Positions 7,737 through 17,914 are shown, counted from the first letter of the stretch. The stretch is 64,000 bases of DNA from UBA7359 sp038142205 (GCA_038142205.1 JAYQJO010000001.1:868001-932000); one strand, 5' to 3'. Numbers and translations: made by a program. Notes: generated from the letters alone by a model not told the origin.

Positions 7737-10043
7737 GTGAGTCAAGCTTCCAGAAAACAAAAAACGAGCAAGCCGATTGCAGGACAGGTGATTACTAATC
7801 TTAGAGAAGTATTGGTATTCGCATCTTTTGTTGTTGCCGTATATCTATTTATTGCGCTTGTTACTTATCATCCTGACGATCCGGGCTGGTCAAGATCTGA
7901 CACGGTAACCGAAATCCATAATAGTGCTGGGACGATTGGAGCTATGGTGGCTAATATTTTACTCTATGTTTTCGGTTATTTTGGTTATGTCATTCCACTT
8001 TTATTTTTAGTTAGTGGTTGGCGTTGGTTTCAATTAAGGCGTAAAAAAGAACCGTTTAATCAGGTTCTGTTCTCTGTACGTGGAGTTGCTATTTTTCTTG
8101 TGTTTATTGGGGGCTGTGGCCTTGCTTGGATGCATTTTTATTCGGGAAGTGCGCTCCCTCTTAAAGACCAAGGTGCTGGTGGTATTCTGGGTGATGCCGT
8201 TGGGTCATTATTACAAGTGGCGACCGGTGATATGGGCAGTACCTTAATTATGCTGGCGATGTTTCTAATCGGTATGACCTTGTATACCGGTTTATCTTGG
8301 CTGTTAGTGATGGATAAGACCGGCCAATTTACCTTAAACACGATCACAAAACTTAGAAATAAAGCGTCTTCAATAAAAGATGAAGCAGAAGGGCGACGCG
8401 CCAGAAAAGACAGGGAACATTTATTAAAACAGGAACAGGAAATAGTCGAACAACGTATTCCGCCAAAAATTCAGGAAGCCGTACCAGAAGTTAAGCCGAG
8501 CGTACGTGCAATTAAAGAAAAACAAGAAAGTTTATTTGAACCGGATTTAGAAACGACACTGCCTGCATTAAGTTTGTTAGATGATCCGATGCCTGCGAAA
8601 AGTCAATATTCGAAAGAAGCATTAGAAGCGATATCGCGTCAGGTTGAACTTAAATTAAAAGATTTTGGTGTCACTGTTGAAGTTGTTGCTGTTCATCCGG
8701 GACCTGTTGTAACTCGATTTGAACTTGACCCTGCTCCGGGTGTGAAAGGCAGCCGTATTACCAACCTTTCTAAAGATTTGGCGCGGTCATTGTCAGTCAT
8801 TAGCGTACGTGTGGTTGATGTTATTCCCGGTAAGCCCTATATCGGTTTGGAAATTCCGAATGAAAATCGTGAACTGGTGAGTTTAATCGAGATTATTAAT
8901 ACAGCAGAATATGATGCAATTAAATCACCAATGGCGATTGCTTTGGGTAAAGATATTAGCGGCAGCCCTATTGTTACTGATTTAGGCAAAATGCCGCACT
9001 TACTTGTTGCAGGTACCACAGGTTCAGGTAAGTCTGTTGCGTTGAATGCCATGATTTTAAGTTTGCTTTATAAAGCGACAGCATCTGATGTACGTATGAT
9101 CATGATCGATCCAAAAATGCTTGAATTGTCTGTTTATGAAGGGATACCAAACTTACTTGCGCCGGTTGTGACAGACATGAAAGAAGCAGCCAATGCCTTG
9201 CGTTGGTGTGTTGCTGAAATGGAAAAGCGTTATAAATTAATGTCTGCTTTGGGTGTTAGAAATATTGCCGGCTATAACAAGAAAGTCATGGAGGCTAAGT
9301 CGAAAGGCAATCCGATTGTTGATCCGTTTTATGTGCCTTTTGGTGAAGATGATGAGCCGCGTTATTTAGAAAAATTACCTTTTATTATTGTCATCATTGA
9401 TGAACTTGCTGACATGATGATGACAGTAGGTAAAAAGGTTGAAGAATTAATTGCGCGTTTAGCACAAAAAGCCAGGGCTGCCGGTGTGCACCTTGTCTTG
9501 GCAACACAACGACCTTCAGTCGATGTCATTACCGGTTTGATTAAAGCCAATGTGCCGAGTCGAATTGCTTTTCAGGTCTCATCAAAAATTGATTCACGGA
9601 CTATTCTCGACCAAATGGGCGCGGAACAGTTATTAGGACATGGCGATATGCTGTATCTTCCCGGTGGTACAAGTATTCCTGAACGAGTTCATGGTGCGTT
9701 TGTCTCAGATAATGAAGTTCATAAAGTGGTTGCTGATTTAAAATCACGTGGTGAACCGGAATATCTGGATGAAATATTAAGTGGGCCATCAGAGGGTGGG
9801 GCAGAAGCCATACCGGGCATAGATGCTCCGAAAGATGATATGGATCCGCTTTATGATGAAGCCGTTCAAATTGTTACAGAAACACGTAAAGCCTCTATTT
9901 CCTATATCCAAAGAAGATTGCGGATTGGTTATAACCGCGCTGCAAGAATAGTCGAAGAAATGGAGAGCAGTGGACTAGTAGGACCGTTAGAGTCTAACGG
10001 AAGCAGGGAAGTCCTGGCAGGCCCACCACCACAGGTAGATTAA
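7737..10043 (+). CDS. ftsK: DNA translocase FtsK
   Basis: A 768-residue septal DNA pump that aligns and segregates chromosome termini at dif. The N-terminal third has about four membrane segments. A short charged linker (about residues 205-290) replaces the long E. coli linker. The motor domain shows Walker A AGTTGSGKS near residue 424 and Walker B IIVIIDELADMMM near 550, plus LATQRPSVDVITGLIKANVP. The C-terminal gamma winged helix (about 700-760, YIQRRLRIGYNRAARIVEEM) reads KOPS. The start is GTG with no obvious Shine-Dalgarno. The stop overlaps the lolA start as TAATG, so ftsK-lolA-rarA looks like an operon. Confidence 0.96.
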   Translation: MSQASRKQKTSKPIAGQVITNLREVLVFASFVVAVYLFIALVTYHPDDPGWSRSDTVTEIHNSAGTIGAMVANILLYVFGYFGYVIPLLFLVSGWRWFQLRRKKEPFNQVLFSVRGVAIFLVFIGGCGLAWMHFYSGSALPLKDQGAGGILGDAVGSLLQVATGDMGSTLIMLAMFLIGMTLYTGLSWLLVMDKTGQFTLNTITKLRNKASSIKDEAEGRRARKDREHLLKQEQEIVEQRIPPKIQEAVPEVKPSVRAIKEKQESLFEPDLETTLPALSLLDDPMPAKSQYSKEALEAISRQVELKLKDFGVTVEVVAVHPGPVVTRFELDPAPGVKGSRITNLSKDLARSLSVISVRVVDVIPGKPYIGLEIPNENRELVSLIEIINTAEYDAIKSPMAIALGKDISGSPIVTDLGKMPHLLVAGTTGSGKSVALNAMILSLLYKATASDVRMIMIDPKMLELSVYEGIPNLLAPVVTDMKEAANALRWCVAEMEKRYKLMSALGVRNIAGYNKKVMEAKSKGNPIVDPFYVPFGEDDEPRYLEKLPFIIVIIDELADMMMTVGKKVEELIARLAQKARAAGVHLVLATQRPSVDVITGLIKANVPSRIAFQVSSKIDSRTILDQMGAEQLLGHGDMLYLPGGTSIPERVHGAFVSDNEVHKVVADLKSRGEPEYLDEILSGPSEGGAEAIPGIDAPKDDMDPLYDEAVQIVTETRKASISYIQRRLRIGYNRAARIVEEMESSGLVGPLESNGSREVLAGPPPQVD

Positions 10044-10699
10044 TGATGATAAAAAAAATATATAACATACTTTTACTTCTTTTTATTTGTAGCAATAATG
10101 CGTTGGCTGATGATCACAACGATCCGTTACAAACATTTTTAGAAAATTTTAATTCGCTTGAATCAAACTTTATTCAACAATTGATTAATGAAAATGGCGA
10201 AGTTCTGGAAAAATCAGAAGGTATTTTACTGCTACAGCAACCGGGAAAGTTTAACTGGACTTATAAAACGCCTTACGCACAAAAGATTATTTCTAATGGT
10301 GACGTGTTATGGATTTTTGATGAAGATCTAGAGCAGCTTACTATTAGAAATATAGGTAATGCGCTTGATGAAACACCTGCAGGAATTATTTTAGGCAACA
10401 ATGATATTAATGAACATTTTGTTCAGGTAGGAATAGGTTTAATTGATGGCTATGACTGGATTGAATTAACACCAAAAAAAACTGAAACACAATATAAGAA
10501 TATACGGATTGGTTTTAATGATACGCAACTAGGTATGATGATTATTGTTGATAATCTTGGGCAAACAACGCGCATTGACTTTATCAATGTTAAAAAGAAT
10601 GCTGAATTGCAACCCTCAAGTTTTGAACTTGAAACTCCAGCTGGTGTTGATGTTATTGATGAAAGGGAAGTCACCGAAACATCTGAAATGAATTCTTAA
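10043..10699 (+). CDS. lolA: Outer-membrane lipoprotein carrier protein LolA
   Basis: A 218-residue periplasmic chaperone that takes lipoproteins from LolCDE to LolB. A hydrophobic signal peptide (IYNILLLLFICSNNALA) precedes DPLQTFLENFNSLESNFIQQ. The family blocks PGKFNWTYKTPYAQKIISNG and the strand LWIFDEDLEQLTIR follow, with a C-terminal DFINVKKNAELQPSSFEL. The ATG overlaps the ftsK stop by one base. The position between ftsK and rarA is the conserved gammaproteobacterial arrangement. Confidence 0.94.
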   Translation: MMIKKIYNILLLLFICSNNALADDHNDPLQTFLENFNSLESNFIQQLINENGEVLEKSEGILLLQQPGKFNWTYKTPYAQKIISNGDVLWIFDEDLEQLTIRNIGNALDETPAGIILGNNDINEHFVQVGIGLIDGYDWIELTPKKTETQYKNIRIGFNDTQLGMMIIVDNLGQTTRIDFINVKKNAELQPSSFELETPAGVDVIDEREVTETSEMNS

Positions 10700-10725
10700 T
10701 ACTTAATAATTACACATAACTATCG

Positions 10726-12033
10726 ATGTCTGAGTCTGAAGAATTCCGTCCCTTAGCTGATCGTATACGCCCGCTAACAATTGGCGCTTATATTGGGCAG
10801 GAACATATACTTGGAAATGAAAAGCCATTAAGGCAAGCAATAGAACAAGGCCGTTTGCACTCAATGGTGTTCTGGGGACCACCGGGTACAGGCAAAACAA
10901 CATTAGCTCGGCTCATTACAAAGTCTTGTGATGCGCAGTTTTTATCCGTCTCTGCAGTTCTAAGTGGTGTTAAGGATATACGTGCCGCAATTGAACAAGC
11001 TAAGCAGTATCGTTCTGCTTATAACAAGGATACCGTTTTATTTGTTGATGAAGTGCACCGTTTTAATAAATCACAACAAGATGCGTTTTTACCTTATGTT
11101 GAAGATGGCACAGTAACATTTATTGGAGCGACAACCGAAAACCCTTCATTTGAATTAAATAATGCATTGTTATCCAGAGTAAGAGTTTATGTTTTAAAGT
11201 CATTAAAAGCTGAGGATATAAGTAATATTCTTCGACAAGCTTTAAATGATGATGTTAATGGTTTAGCAAAGCAAAAATTAAAAATTGATGATGATGCTAT
11301 AAAGAAAATAGCCGAAGTTGCTGATGGTGATGCGCGAAGATCATTAAACTTACTAGAAATTGCTTCTGATTTAGCTGAAGATGGAAATATTACAAAGAGC
11401 CTGTTAAATGAAGTATTGGTTGATGGCTCATTAAGACGTTTTGATAAAGGTGGTGAAGCATTCTATGATCAAATTTCAGCATTGCATAAATCGGTAAGAG
11501 GTTCGAGCCCCGATGCTGCATTGTATTGGTTTGTCAGGATGATTGATGGCGGCGTTGATCCTTTTTATGTTGCTCGCCGAGTTGTACGCATGGCTTCTGA
11601 AGAAGTTGGTAATGCTGATCCAAGAGGGTTAAGGCTGGCGCTTGATGCTTGGGAAACACAGGAGAGGCTAGGCTCGCCGGAAGGTGAATTAGCTATTGCT
11701 CAGGCAATTGTCTATTTAGCTTGTGCTGCTAAAAGTAACGCCGTTTATACCGCATTTAATACGGCTATGCGTGATGCTAAAGAATCCGGTTCTTTAGAAG
11801 TACCGTTGCATTTACGTAATGCGCCAACAAAGTTGATGAAGTCATTAGGATATAAAAAAAACTATCGTTATGCGCATGATGAAGAAAACGCGTATGCAGC
11901 AGGAGAAAATTATTTCCCGGATGAAATGGAACCGATAGAATATTATCAGCCTGTCGAACGCGGCTTGGAAATAAAAATTGCAGAGAAACTAGCCTATTTA
12001 CGCTCGCTAGATGAAGCAGCAAAAAAATCGTAA
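10726..12033 (+). CDS. rarA: Replication-associated recombination protein A (AAA+ ATPase)
   Basis: A 435-residue AAA+ protein of the RarA/MgsA/WRNIP1 family, which acts at stalled replication forks. It starts with PLADRIRPLTIGAYIGQEH. Walker A is FWGPPGTGKTTLAR (about residues 48-61), Walker B is VLFVDEVHRFNKSQQDAFLP, sensor 1 is FIGATTENPSFELNNALLSR and sensor 2 is DGDARRSLNLLE. The C-terminal tetramerisation part includes YWFVRMIDGGVDPFYVARR and LRNAPTKLMKSLGY. It lies 26 bp downstream of lolA in the same direction. Confidence 0.95.
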   Translation: MSESEEFRPLADRIRPLTIGAYIGQEHILGNEKPLRQAIEQGRLHSMVFWGPPGTGKTTLARLITKSCDAQFLSVSAVLSGVKDIRAAIEQAKQYRSAYNKDTVLFVDEVHRFNKSQQDAFLPYVEDGTVTFIGATTENPSFELNNALLSRVRVYVLKSLKAEDISNILRQALNDDVNGLAKQKLKIDDDAIKKIAEVADGDARRSLNLLEIASDLAEDGNITKSLLNEVLVDGSLRRFDKGGEAFYDQISALHKSVRGSSPDAALYWFVRMIDGGVDPFYVARRVVRMASEEVGNADPRGLRLALDAWETQERLGSPEGELAIAQAIVYLACAAKSNAVYTAFNTAMRDAKESGSLEVPLHLRNAPTKLMKSLGYKKNYRYAHDEENAYAAGENYFPDEMEPIEYYQPVERGLEIKIAEKLAYLRSLDEAAKKS

Positions 12034-12061
12034 ATAGCCCTGTTTCAGATAAACTATAATC

Positions 12062-12442
12062 ATGATACAACTTCTTTCAATTGCAGCAGGTGGCGCAGTC
12101 GGCGCATTATTGCGCTTCTGGTTTTCTAGCGGTGCGCATTTTTTGCTTGGCAAGGGTTTTCCATACGGCACACTGCTTGTTAATGTGCTTGGCTCTTTTA
12201 TCATTGGTGCGATTTATGTTTATATGATTGAAAGAGGGGAGTTATCTGAAGATTGGCGTGCTTTTTTAATCATTGGTTTATTAGGGGCGTTTACAACTTT
12301 TTCGACATTTTCATTTGAGACAATTAATCTAATTGAAACAGGGGAAATGTTAAAAGCAGGGTTGAATGTTTTGCTATCTGTTAGCTTGTGTCTTGTTGCT
12401 TGTTGGTCAGCGATATTATTAGTACGACAAGCAAACTTATAA
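12062..12442 (+). CDS. crcB: Fluoride channel CrcB/Fluc
   Basis: A 126-residue four-helix membrane protein forming dual-topology dimers that export fluoride. It carries the signatures GGAVGALLRFW, YGTLLVNVLGSFIIGAIY (with the conserved Asn) and GLLGAFTTFSTFSFET (the Phe box and Thr/Ser lining the pore). It sits between rarA and serS, as in several gammaproteobacteria. The 28-bp upstream gap is too short for a fluoride riboswitch, so expression probably follows the ftsK-lolA-rarA transcript. Confidence 0.94.
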   Translation: MIQLLSIAAGGAVGALLRFWFSSGAHFLLGKGFPYGTLLVNVLGSFIIGAIYVYMIERGELSEDWRAFLIIGLLGAFTTFSTFSFETINLIETGEMLKAGLNVLLSVSLCLVACWSAILLVRQANL

Positions 12443-12480
12443 CTCGTTATATTTATTAATACTCAGGAATAAAGTCAGAA

Positions 12481-13812
12481 ATGTTAGATCCACATTTATT
12501 ACGCAATGATTTAGAGTCTGTTGCTAAAGCGTTAAAGAAAAGAAACATGGACCTGGATACAAGTTCTATTCAAGCGCTTGAAGAAAAGCGAAAGTCTATA
12601 CAAATGAAGACAGAAGAGCTTCAGTCTTTACGTAATTCTAAATCAAAAGAAATAGGAGTATTAAAGTCAAAAGGAGAAGATGCACAAGCTACCATAGATG
12701 AAGTTGCTACTATAAAAAATCAACTTGATGAAAGCAGTATCGAATTAGTCAACATTCAATCCAACTTAAATAAAATTATTGCTGCCATCCCTAATAAACC
12801 TCATGCGTCTGTACCTGCTGGGAGTTCAGAAGACGATAATGTTGAAGTTAGAAAATGGGGCGAACCAAAACAATTTGATTTTGAAGCAAAAGATCATGTC
12901 GATCTAGGTGAAGCATCAGGGATGATAGACTTTGAAGCAGGAGCGAAAATTGCCAGTTCTCGTTTTGTTGTAATGCATGCCAATATAGCAAAATTACATC
13001 GTGCCTTGATTCAGCTTATGCTAGACACGCATTGTGAAGAGCACGGCTATCAGGAAATTAATGTGCCGTATCTTGTTAATGAAGATAGTTGTTTTGGTAC
13101 AGGACAGCTACCTAAGTTTGAAGAAGATTTGTTTAGAATTCCTCGTAGTGTTGAGTCAGAAGTGTTATCAAATACCATTGTTGACATTAAGTCTGAAAGT
13201 TATCTTTATTTAATTCCCACTGCTGAAGTACCAGTAACTAATATTGCGCGTGATGAAATATTAGACAGTAAAGAATTGCCAAAGAAGTTTGCTTGTCATT
13301 CACCTTGTTTTAGAAGTGAAGCAGGTTCTTATGGTAAAGATACGCGCGGTATGATTCGCCAACATCAATTTGAAAAAGTAGAGATGGTGCAATTGGTTAA
13401 ACCCGAAACTTCGTATGAGGTATTGGAGGAACTGACAGGGCACGCAGAAAAAATATTACAAAAACTAGAGTTGCCTTATAGAGTTGTTGCTTTATGCGGT
13501 GGTGATTTAGGTTTTTCTGCAGCAAAAACTTATGACATAGAAGTCTGGTTGCCAGGACAGAATAAATACAGAGAGATTTCTTCTTGCAGTAACTTTGAAG
13601 ATTTTCAAGCGCGCCGTATGAAAGCACGCTGGCGTAATCCAGAAACGAATAAACCGGAATTACTGCATACCCTTAATGGTTCAGGTTTAGCTGTGGGACG
13701 TACTTTAATTGCTGTAATGGAAAATTATCAAGATAAAGATGGCAATATTATTATTCCAGAAGTATTGCGTCCGTATATGAATAGTCAGACTATAATTTCC
13801 TCCGCCAGATAA
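12481..13812 (+). CDS. serS: Seryl-tRNA synthetase
   Basis: A 443-residue class II synthetase that charges tRNA-Ser with serine (and tRNA-Sec where present). The N-terminus (MLDPHLLRNDLESVAKALKK) and the long charged coiled coil (about 30-100) bind the tRNA variable arm. Motif 2 is seen in HSPCFRSEAGSYGKDTRGMIRQHQF and motif 3 in LNGSGLAVGRTLIAVMENYQ. The serine-binding segment around GGDLGFSAAKTYDIEVWLPGQ is also present. A bidirectional-looking terminator follows directly. Confidence 0.97.
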   Translation: MLDPHLLRNDLESVAKALKKRNMDLDTSSIQALEEKRKSIQMKTEELQSLRNSKSKEIGVLKSKGEDAQATIDEVATIKNQLDESSIELVNIQSNLNKIIAAIPNKPHASVPAGSSEDDNVEVRKWGEPKQFDFEAKDHVDLGEASGMIDFEAGAKIASSRFVVMHANIAKLHRALIQLMLDTHCEEHGYQEINVPYLVNEDSCFGTGQLPKFEEDLFRIPRSVESEVLSNTIVDIKSESYLYLIPTAEVPVTNIARDEILDSKELPKKFACHSPCFRSEAGSYGKDTRGMIRQHQFEKVEMVQLVKPETSYEVLEELTGHAEKILQKLELPYRVVALCGGDLGFSAAKTYDIEVWLPGQNKYREISSCSNFEDFQARRMKARWRNPETNKPELLHTLNGSGLAVGRTLIAVMENYQDKDGNIIIPEVLRPYMNSQTIISSAR

Positions 13813-13814
13813 TT

Positions 13815-13843
13815 AAAAAAGCGTCCTTACGGACGCTTTTTAG
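13815..13843. terminator. Intrinsic terminator between serS and pntB
   Basis: The stem AAAAAGCGTCC pairs with GGACGCTTTTT around a TTAC loop, with T/A runs on both sides. It can therefore end transcription from serS (+) and from pntAB (-), which converge here. Confidence 0.9.
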
Positions 13844-13864
13844 TTTTTTACTAGCTGAGTATCA

Positions 13865-15274
13865 TTATTCAGACAGTGCTTTTAAGACTTCATCCAAACG
13901 TGCTTTAGCATCACCAAAGAACATGCGCGTGTTCTCTTTGAAGAAAAGTGGGTTTTGAACACCGGCATAACCGGTTGCCATGCCACGTTTCATCACGATA
14001 GTGGTATTGCCTTTCCAACATTCCAATACTGGCATACCCGCTATAGGGCTGTTTGGATCATCTAGAGCAGATGGGTTAACAATATCATTTGCACCGATAA
14101 TGATAGAAACATCAATGTCGGGGAAGTCATCGTTAATTTCATCCATTTCAAACACTATGTCGTAAGGGACTTTTGCTTCAGCAAGCAATACGTTCATATG
14201 TCCGGGCATACGTCCTGCAACAGGGTGAATACCAAAACGTACATTGACGCCTTTCTTACGAAGTACTTGAGTTATTTCGTTGACGGTATGTTGTGCTTGT
14301 GCGACTGCCATGCCATAGCCAGGAATAATCATTACTTCCTTAGCGCCGGTTAACAATTCAGCGACTTCATCTGTTTCGACAGAGATAACTTCGCCTTGAT
14401 CCTCTGCTGCTGCGTCAGAACTACCGCTGCTTGTGTCAGTACCAAAACCCCCGGCTATAACAGAAATAAAGTTTCTGTTCATCGCACGGCACATGATGTA
14501 GCTTAAAATAGCACCACTACTACCAACTAATGCACCGACAACAATTAATAGATCGTTTCCTAGCATAAAGCCTGTAGCAGATGCGGCCCAACCGGAATAA
14601 CTGTTCAACATAGAAACAACCACTGGCATATCTGCTCCACCGATTGCCATAACCATATGAATACCAAACAGTAGTGCAATGACTGTCATGATTATGAGAG
14701 GAATCATTGCATTGCCACCATCAATATGGGCTTGATGTACAAAGTCATAACAAAAATAAATGCTGGCAATTAGTAATCCCAGATTTAACCAATGACGTGC
14801 TGGTAATAACATTGGTGAACCACCTATCTTCCCACTCAATTTACCAAAGGCAATAATTGAACCTGAGAAGGTCACAGCGCCGATCAAAATCCCGATATAG
14901 ATTTCAACTTCATGGATCACTTTTTCGACCCCGATGAGACTATTTTCGCCCATGAAATTGACATAGCCGACAAGCACAGCGGCAAGACCAACCAAACTGT
15001 GAAGTATTGCTACCAGTTCCGGCATTTGTGTCATCTCAACTTTTTTGGCTAGAAGGATACCTATTGAACCGCCGACCAACATAGAAATGATAATAATATG
15101 GTAATTTGAGGTAACCGCCGGGCCAAATACTGTTGCTATAATGGCTAGCGTCATTCCTATCATTCCATAAAGATTGCCTTTACGAGATGACTCCTGATGG
15201 CTTAAACCACCGAGAGTCAGAATGAAAAGAATGGTTGCCCCGATATAAGATACTGTAACTAATCCTGCTGACAT
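13865..15274 (-). CDS. pntB: NAD(P) transhydrogenase subunit beta
   Basis: A 469-residue subunit of the proton-translocating transhydrogenase, which drives NADPH formation from NADH using the proton gradient. The N-terminal part is a series of membrane helices (domain II, to about residue 280). The C-terminal NADP(H)-binding domain III shows IIPGYGMAVAQAQHTVNEI, VRFGIHPVAGRMPGHMNVLL, IIGANDIVNPSALDDPNSPI and KRGMATGYAGVQNPLF. It lies 11 bp downstream of pntA on the same strand and ends at the shared terminator with serS. Confidence 0.96.
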   Translation of the reverse strand: MSAGLVTVSYIGATILFILTLGGLSHQESSRKGNLYGMIGMTLAIIATVFGPAVTSNYHIIIISMLVGGSIGILLAKKVEMTQMPELVAILHSLVGLAAVLVGYVNFMGENSLIGVEKVIHEVEIYIGILIGAVTFSGSIIAFGKLSGKIGGSPMLLPARHWLNLGLLIASIYFCYDFVHQAHIDGGNAMIPLIIMTVIALLFGIHMVMAIGGADMPVVVSMLNSYSGWAASATGFMLGNDLLIVVGALVGSSGAILSYIMCRAMNRNFISVIAGGFGTDTSSGSSDAAAEDQGEVISVETDEVAELLTGAKEVMIIPGYGMAVAQAQHTVNEITQVLRKKGVNVRFGIHPVAGRMPGHMNVLLAEAKVPYDIVFEMDEINDDFPDIDVSIIIGANDIVNPSALDDPNSPIAGMPVLECWKGNTTIVMKRGMATGYAGVQNPLFFKENTRMFFGDAKARLDEVLKALSE

Positions 15275-15285
15275 GATTCTTCTCC

Positions 15286-16827
15286 TTATTTCCTGAACAT
15301 TTCCAACATACGACGGGTTACGGCAAAGCCGCCCGCGATGTTGATACTGGTTATAAGGACGCAGAAGGCAGCTATGCCCATCAGCAATGTGTTGTCAGAC
15401 GATATCTGTATCAGAGCACCAATGATAATAATACTACTTACCGCATTGGTCACACTCATCAATGGCGTATGCAATGATGCCGTTACATTCCAGACAACCA
15501 TGTAACCAACAAAACAGGCCAAGACAAATACAGTTAAGTGCGCCATGAAAGAAGGTGGTGCAACCGAACCTAGCCCAAATAACACAAGCGCACCAATAAG
15601 CATTGGCATCATTTGTTTTACTAAACTTGGCGGTTTCGGTTCTACTTTTTCAACGACAGCTGATACTTCTTCTTTTTTCGCTGCTGGAGCCGCTGATAGT
15701 TTTGGTGCAGGTGGTGGCCAGGTAATTTCACCGGCATTAATAACCGTTGCACCACGTACTGCTTCGTCTTCCATATCAATAATCATTTCACCATCTTTTT
15801 CAGGTGTCATGTCAGTTAATAGATGACGTAGGTTTGTTGCGTATAATTGACTTGCTTGCGTAGGTAAACGGCTTGGAAGATCACTGTAACCTATTACCGT
15901 AACTCCATTATCGGTAACTGATAATTCATGTGGCACAGTTAATTCACAGTTACCGCCTTGTTCCGCTGCCAAATCAACAATAACACTACCGTTTTTCATG
16001 GACTTAACCATTTCCTCGGTAATTAATTTAGGAGCAGGGCGTCCAGGAATCAATGCGGTTGTGACAATAATATCGACTTCTTTTGCTTGTTCAGCAAACA
16101 ATGCCATTTCGGCAGCGATGAATTCATCACTCATCGTTTTTGCATAACCGCCTTCGCCGCTTCCGTCTTCTTCAAATTCAAGGAGAAGAAATTCAGCACC
16201 CATACTTTCTACTTGTTCTTTTACTTCAGGGCGGGTATCAAATGAACGGACTATTGCGCCAAGACTGTTTGCGGCGCCGATTGCAGCCAAACCGGCAACA
16301 CCTGCGCCAATAACCAGTACTTTTGCTGGTGGTACTTTACCTGCTGCAGTGATTTGCCCGGTAAAGAATCGGCCGAATTGATGCGAAGCTTCGACGATGG
16401 CTCGATAACCGGCGATATTTGCCATGGAACTTAAAGCGTCCATTTTTTGAGCGCGAGAAATACGAGGAACACTGTCCATTGCCAGAATATTCACATTCTT
16501 GGCTGAAAGTTTGTTCATTAATTCTTCATTTTGGGCAGGCCAGATGAAGCTGATTAAGGTTTGACCATCGTGTAATAATTCAACTTCATTGTCATCCGGA
16601 GCACGGACTTTAAAGATAATGTCAGTTGAGTCCCATAGTGCTTTTGTATCACTAATAACCTCAGCACCTGCTTCTGTATAAGCTTCGTCTGAAAAATTGG
16701 CTTTCGAACCTGCGCCAGATTCAACTGAGACGCTATATCCTAACTTATCCAACCATTTTATGACTTCAGGTGTTGTTGCTACACGTTTTTCACCATCATA
16801 AGTCTCCTTAGGCACGCCGATTTTCAT
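15286..16827 (-). CDS. pntA: NAD(P) transhydrogenase subunit alpha
   Basis: A 513-residue subunit of E. coli type, with the NAD-binding domain I and the alpha-subunit membrane helices in one chain. It opens with MKIGVPKETYDGEKRVATTPE and has the Rossmann segment VLVIGAGVAGLAAIGAANSLGA and the VTTALIPGRPAPKLI mobile loop. An Ala/Lys/Glu/Pro linker (about residues 375-405) precedes about four C-terminal hydrophobic helices. A strong Shine-Dalgarno (GGGGAGGGG) precedes the ATG. Upstream lies about 260 bp shared with the terminator of the Bax-inhibitor-like gene, so the pntAB promoter must be within it. Confidence 0.96.
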   Translation of the reverse strand: MKIGVPKETYDGEKRVATTPEVIKWLDKLGYSVSVESGAGSKANFSDEAYTEAGAEVISDTKALWDSTDIIFKVRAPDDNEVELLHDGQTLISFIWPAQNEELMNKLSAKNVNILAMDSVPRISRAQKMDALSSMANIAGYRAIVEASHQFGRFFTGQITAAGKVPPAKVLVIGAGVAGLAAIGAANSLGAIVRSFDTRPEVKEQVESMGAEFLLLEFEEDGSGEGGYAKTMSDEFIAAEMALFAEQAKEVDIIVTTALIPGRPAPKLITEEMVKSMKNGSVIVDLAAEQGGNCELTVPHELSVTDNGVTVIGYSDLPSRLPTQASQLYATNLRHLLTDMTPEKDGEMIIDMEDEAVRGATVINAGEITWPPPAPKLSAAPAAKKEEVSAVVEKVEPKPPSLVKQMMPMLIGALVLFGLGSVAPPSFMAHLTVFVLACFVGYMVVWNVTASLHTPLMSVTNAVSSIIIIGALIQISSDNTLLMGIAAFCVLITSINIAGGFAVTRRMLEMFRK

Positions 16828-17036
16828 GGAGTAACCCCTCCCCTTGTTAATTGAATTGTTTATTATTTAGAAATAATTATTTTTTATATGACCGAGCGTG
16901 ATGCTAGCACGATTTTCAATCTAAGTGATAGCTGGAGAAGTTGTTGAAGGCACGTATTTCCCGAAGAAACACTCATAAAATTGCATAACTTTGACAAATT
17001 GTTTCGTCGCTGTCTTTCGATTACATCGGCGAAGCG

Positions 17037-17067
17037 TAAAAAAAAACCGGCATAAAGCCGGTTTTTC
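17037..17067 (-). terminator. Intrinsic terminator downstream of the BI-1 family gene
   Basis: Inverted repeat AAACCGGC-ATAAA-GCCGGTTT. On the minus strand it is followed by a run of T. It is placed 24 bp after the BI-1 gene stop. Confidence 0.85.
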
Positions 17068-17090
17068 AAAACAATTATATCGAATGAGTC

Positions 17091-17765
17091 TTAATCGTCG
17101 CCAGAAAGCGCACCTAAAAGGTGTAAAAGGTTCATGAACATAATGTATATATCAAGGAATAGGCTGATGGTTGCCATTATGTAGTTTGTTTCTCCCCCAT
17201 GGATTATTTTGCTTGTGTCATAAAGAATATATCCAGAGAACAATAAAATAGACATAGCAGATAAGCCTAATTGCATAGCAGGAACTTGGAAGAAAATATT
17301 AGCAAGTGAAGCAACAATTAAAACAATCAGCCCAATTGCGAGAAAACCACCCATAAAGCTGAAATCTTTACGTGTCGTCAGTACATAACCTGATAAACCA
17401 AGGAAGATAACACCGGTACCACCCGCTGCAGTCATGACTAATTCTGCACCGTTACTAAAGAAAGTGAGGTAAGCATTAATAGTGGGGCCTGCTGTCAGTC
17501 CCATAAAACCGGTAAATGCAAAAACACACAATAACCCCATAGCACTGTTTTTGAAGACATTTGTTAGCATTAACAAGCCAATCATGCCGCCCAACTGAAT
17601 GATCCAGTGAATTGGAGGAAAATTAAGCTGTATAGAGACTGCCGCCATGACAGCACTGAATATTAATGTCATAGACAACAGTAAGTACGTGTTTTTCAAT
17701 ACATTATTAGTAACAAGTATTGATTCTTCTGATCTACGAGTAACGACAGTAGGAGTTTCGTTCAT
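17091..17765 (-). CDS. Bax inhibitor-1/YccA family membrane protein
   Basis: A 224-residue protein with seven hydrophobic segments and a charged N-terminal tail (VVTRRSEESILVTNNVLKNTY). The blocks GFMGLTAGPTINAYL, FLGLSGYVLTTRKDFSFMGG and the C-terminal LLFSGYILYDTSKII and SLFLDIYIMFMNLLHLLG are diagnostic of the UPF0005/BI-1 family (YccA and YbhL relatives). YccA interacts with FtsH in E. coli and other members leak calcium; the role here is not established. AAAGGTGA lies before the ATG. It is monocistronic, with its own terminator. Confidence 0.93.
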   Translation of the reverse strand: MNETPTVVTRRSEESILVTNNVLKNTYLLLSMTLIFSAVMAAVSIQLNFPPIHWIIQLGGMIGLLMLTNVFKNSAMGLLCVFAFTGFMGLTAGPTINAYLTFFSNGAELVMTAAGGTGVIFLGLSGYVLTTRKDFSFMGGFLAIGLIVLIVASLANIFFQVPAMQLGLSAMSILLFSGYILYDTSKIIHGGETNYIMATISLFLDIYIMFMNLLHLLGALSGDD

Positions 17766-17914
17766 TAAATATCACCTTTCATGTAATTGATAATCTATAT
17801 GTAATGCTTTGACAGTAAAATTACAAGTTTTGTTTCATTAAATTTTCTTTAAATTCAACCAGCTTAGTCCTTTTACATGCTCAAATGATCATGTATCCTC
17901 TCGCTCTTCAAATT

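Noticed and set aside
12034..12061. Fluoride riboswitch before crcB
   Set aside because: The gap is only 28 bases; no room for the aptamer and no GGCGAT-type core seen.
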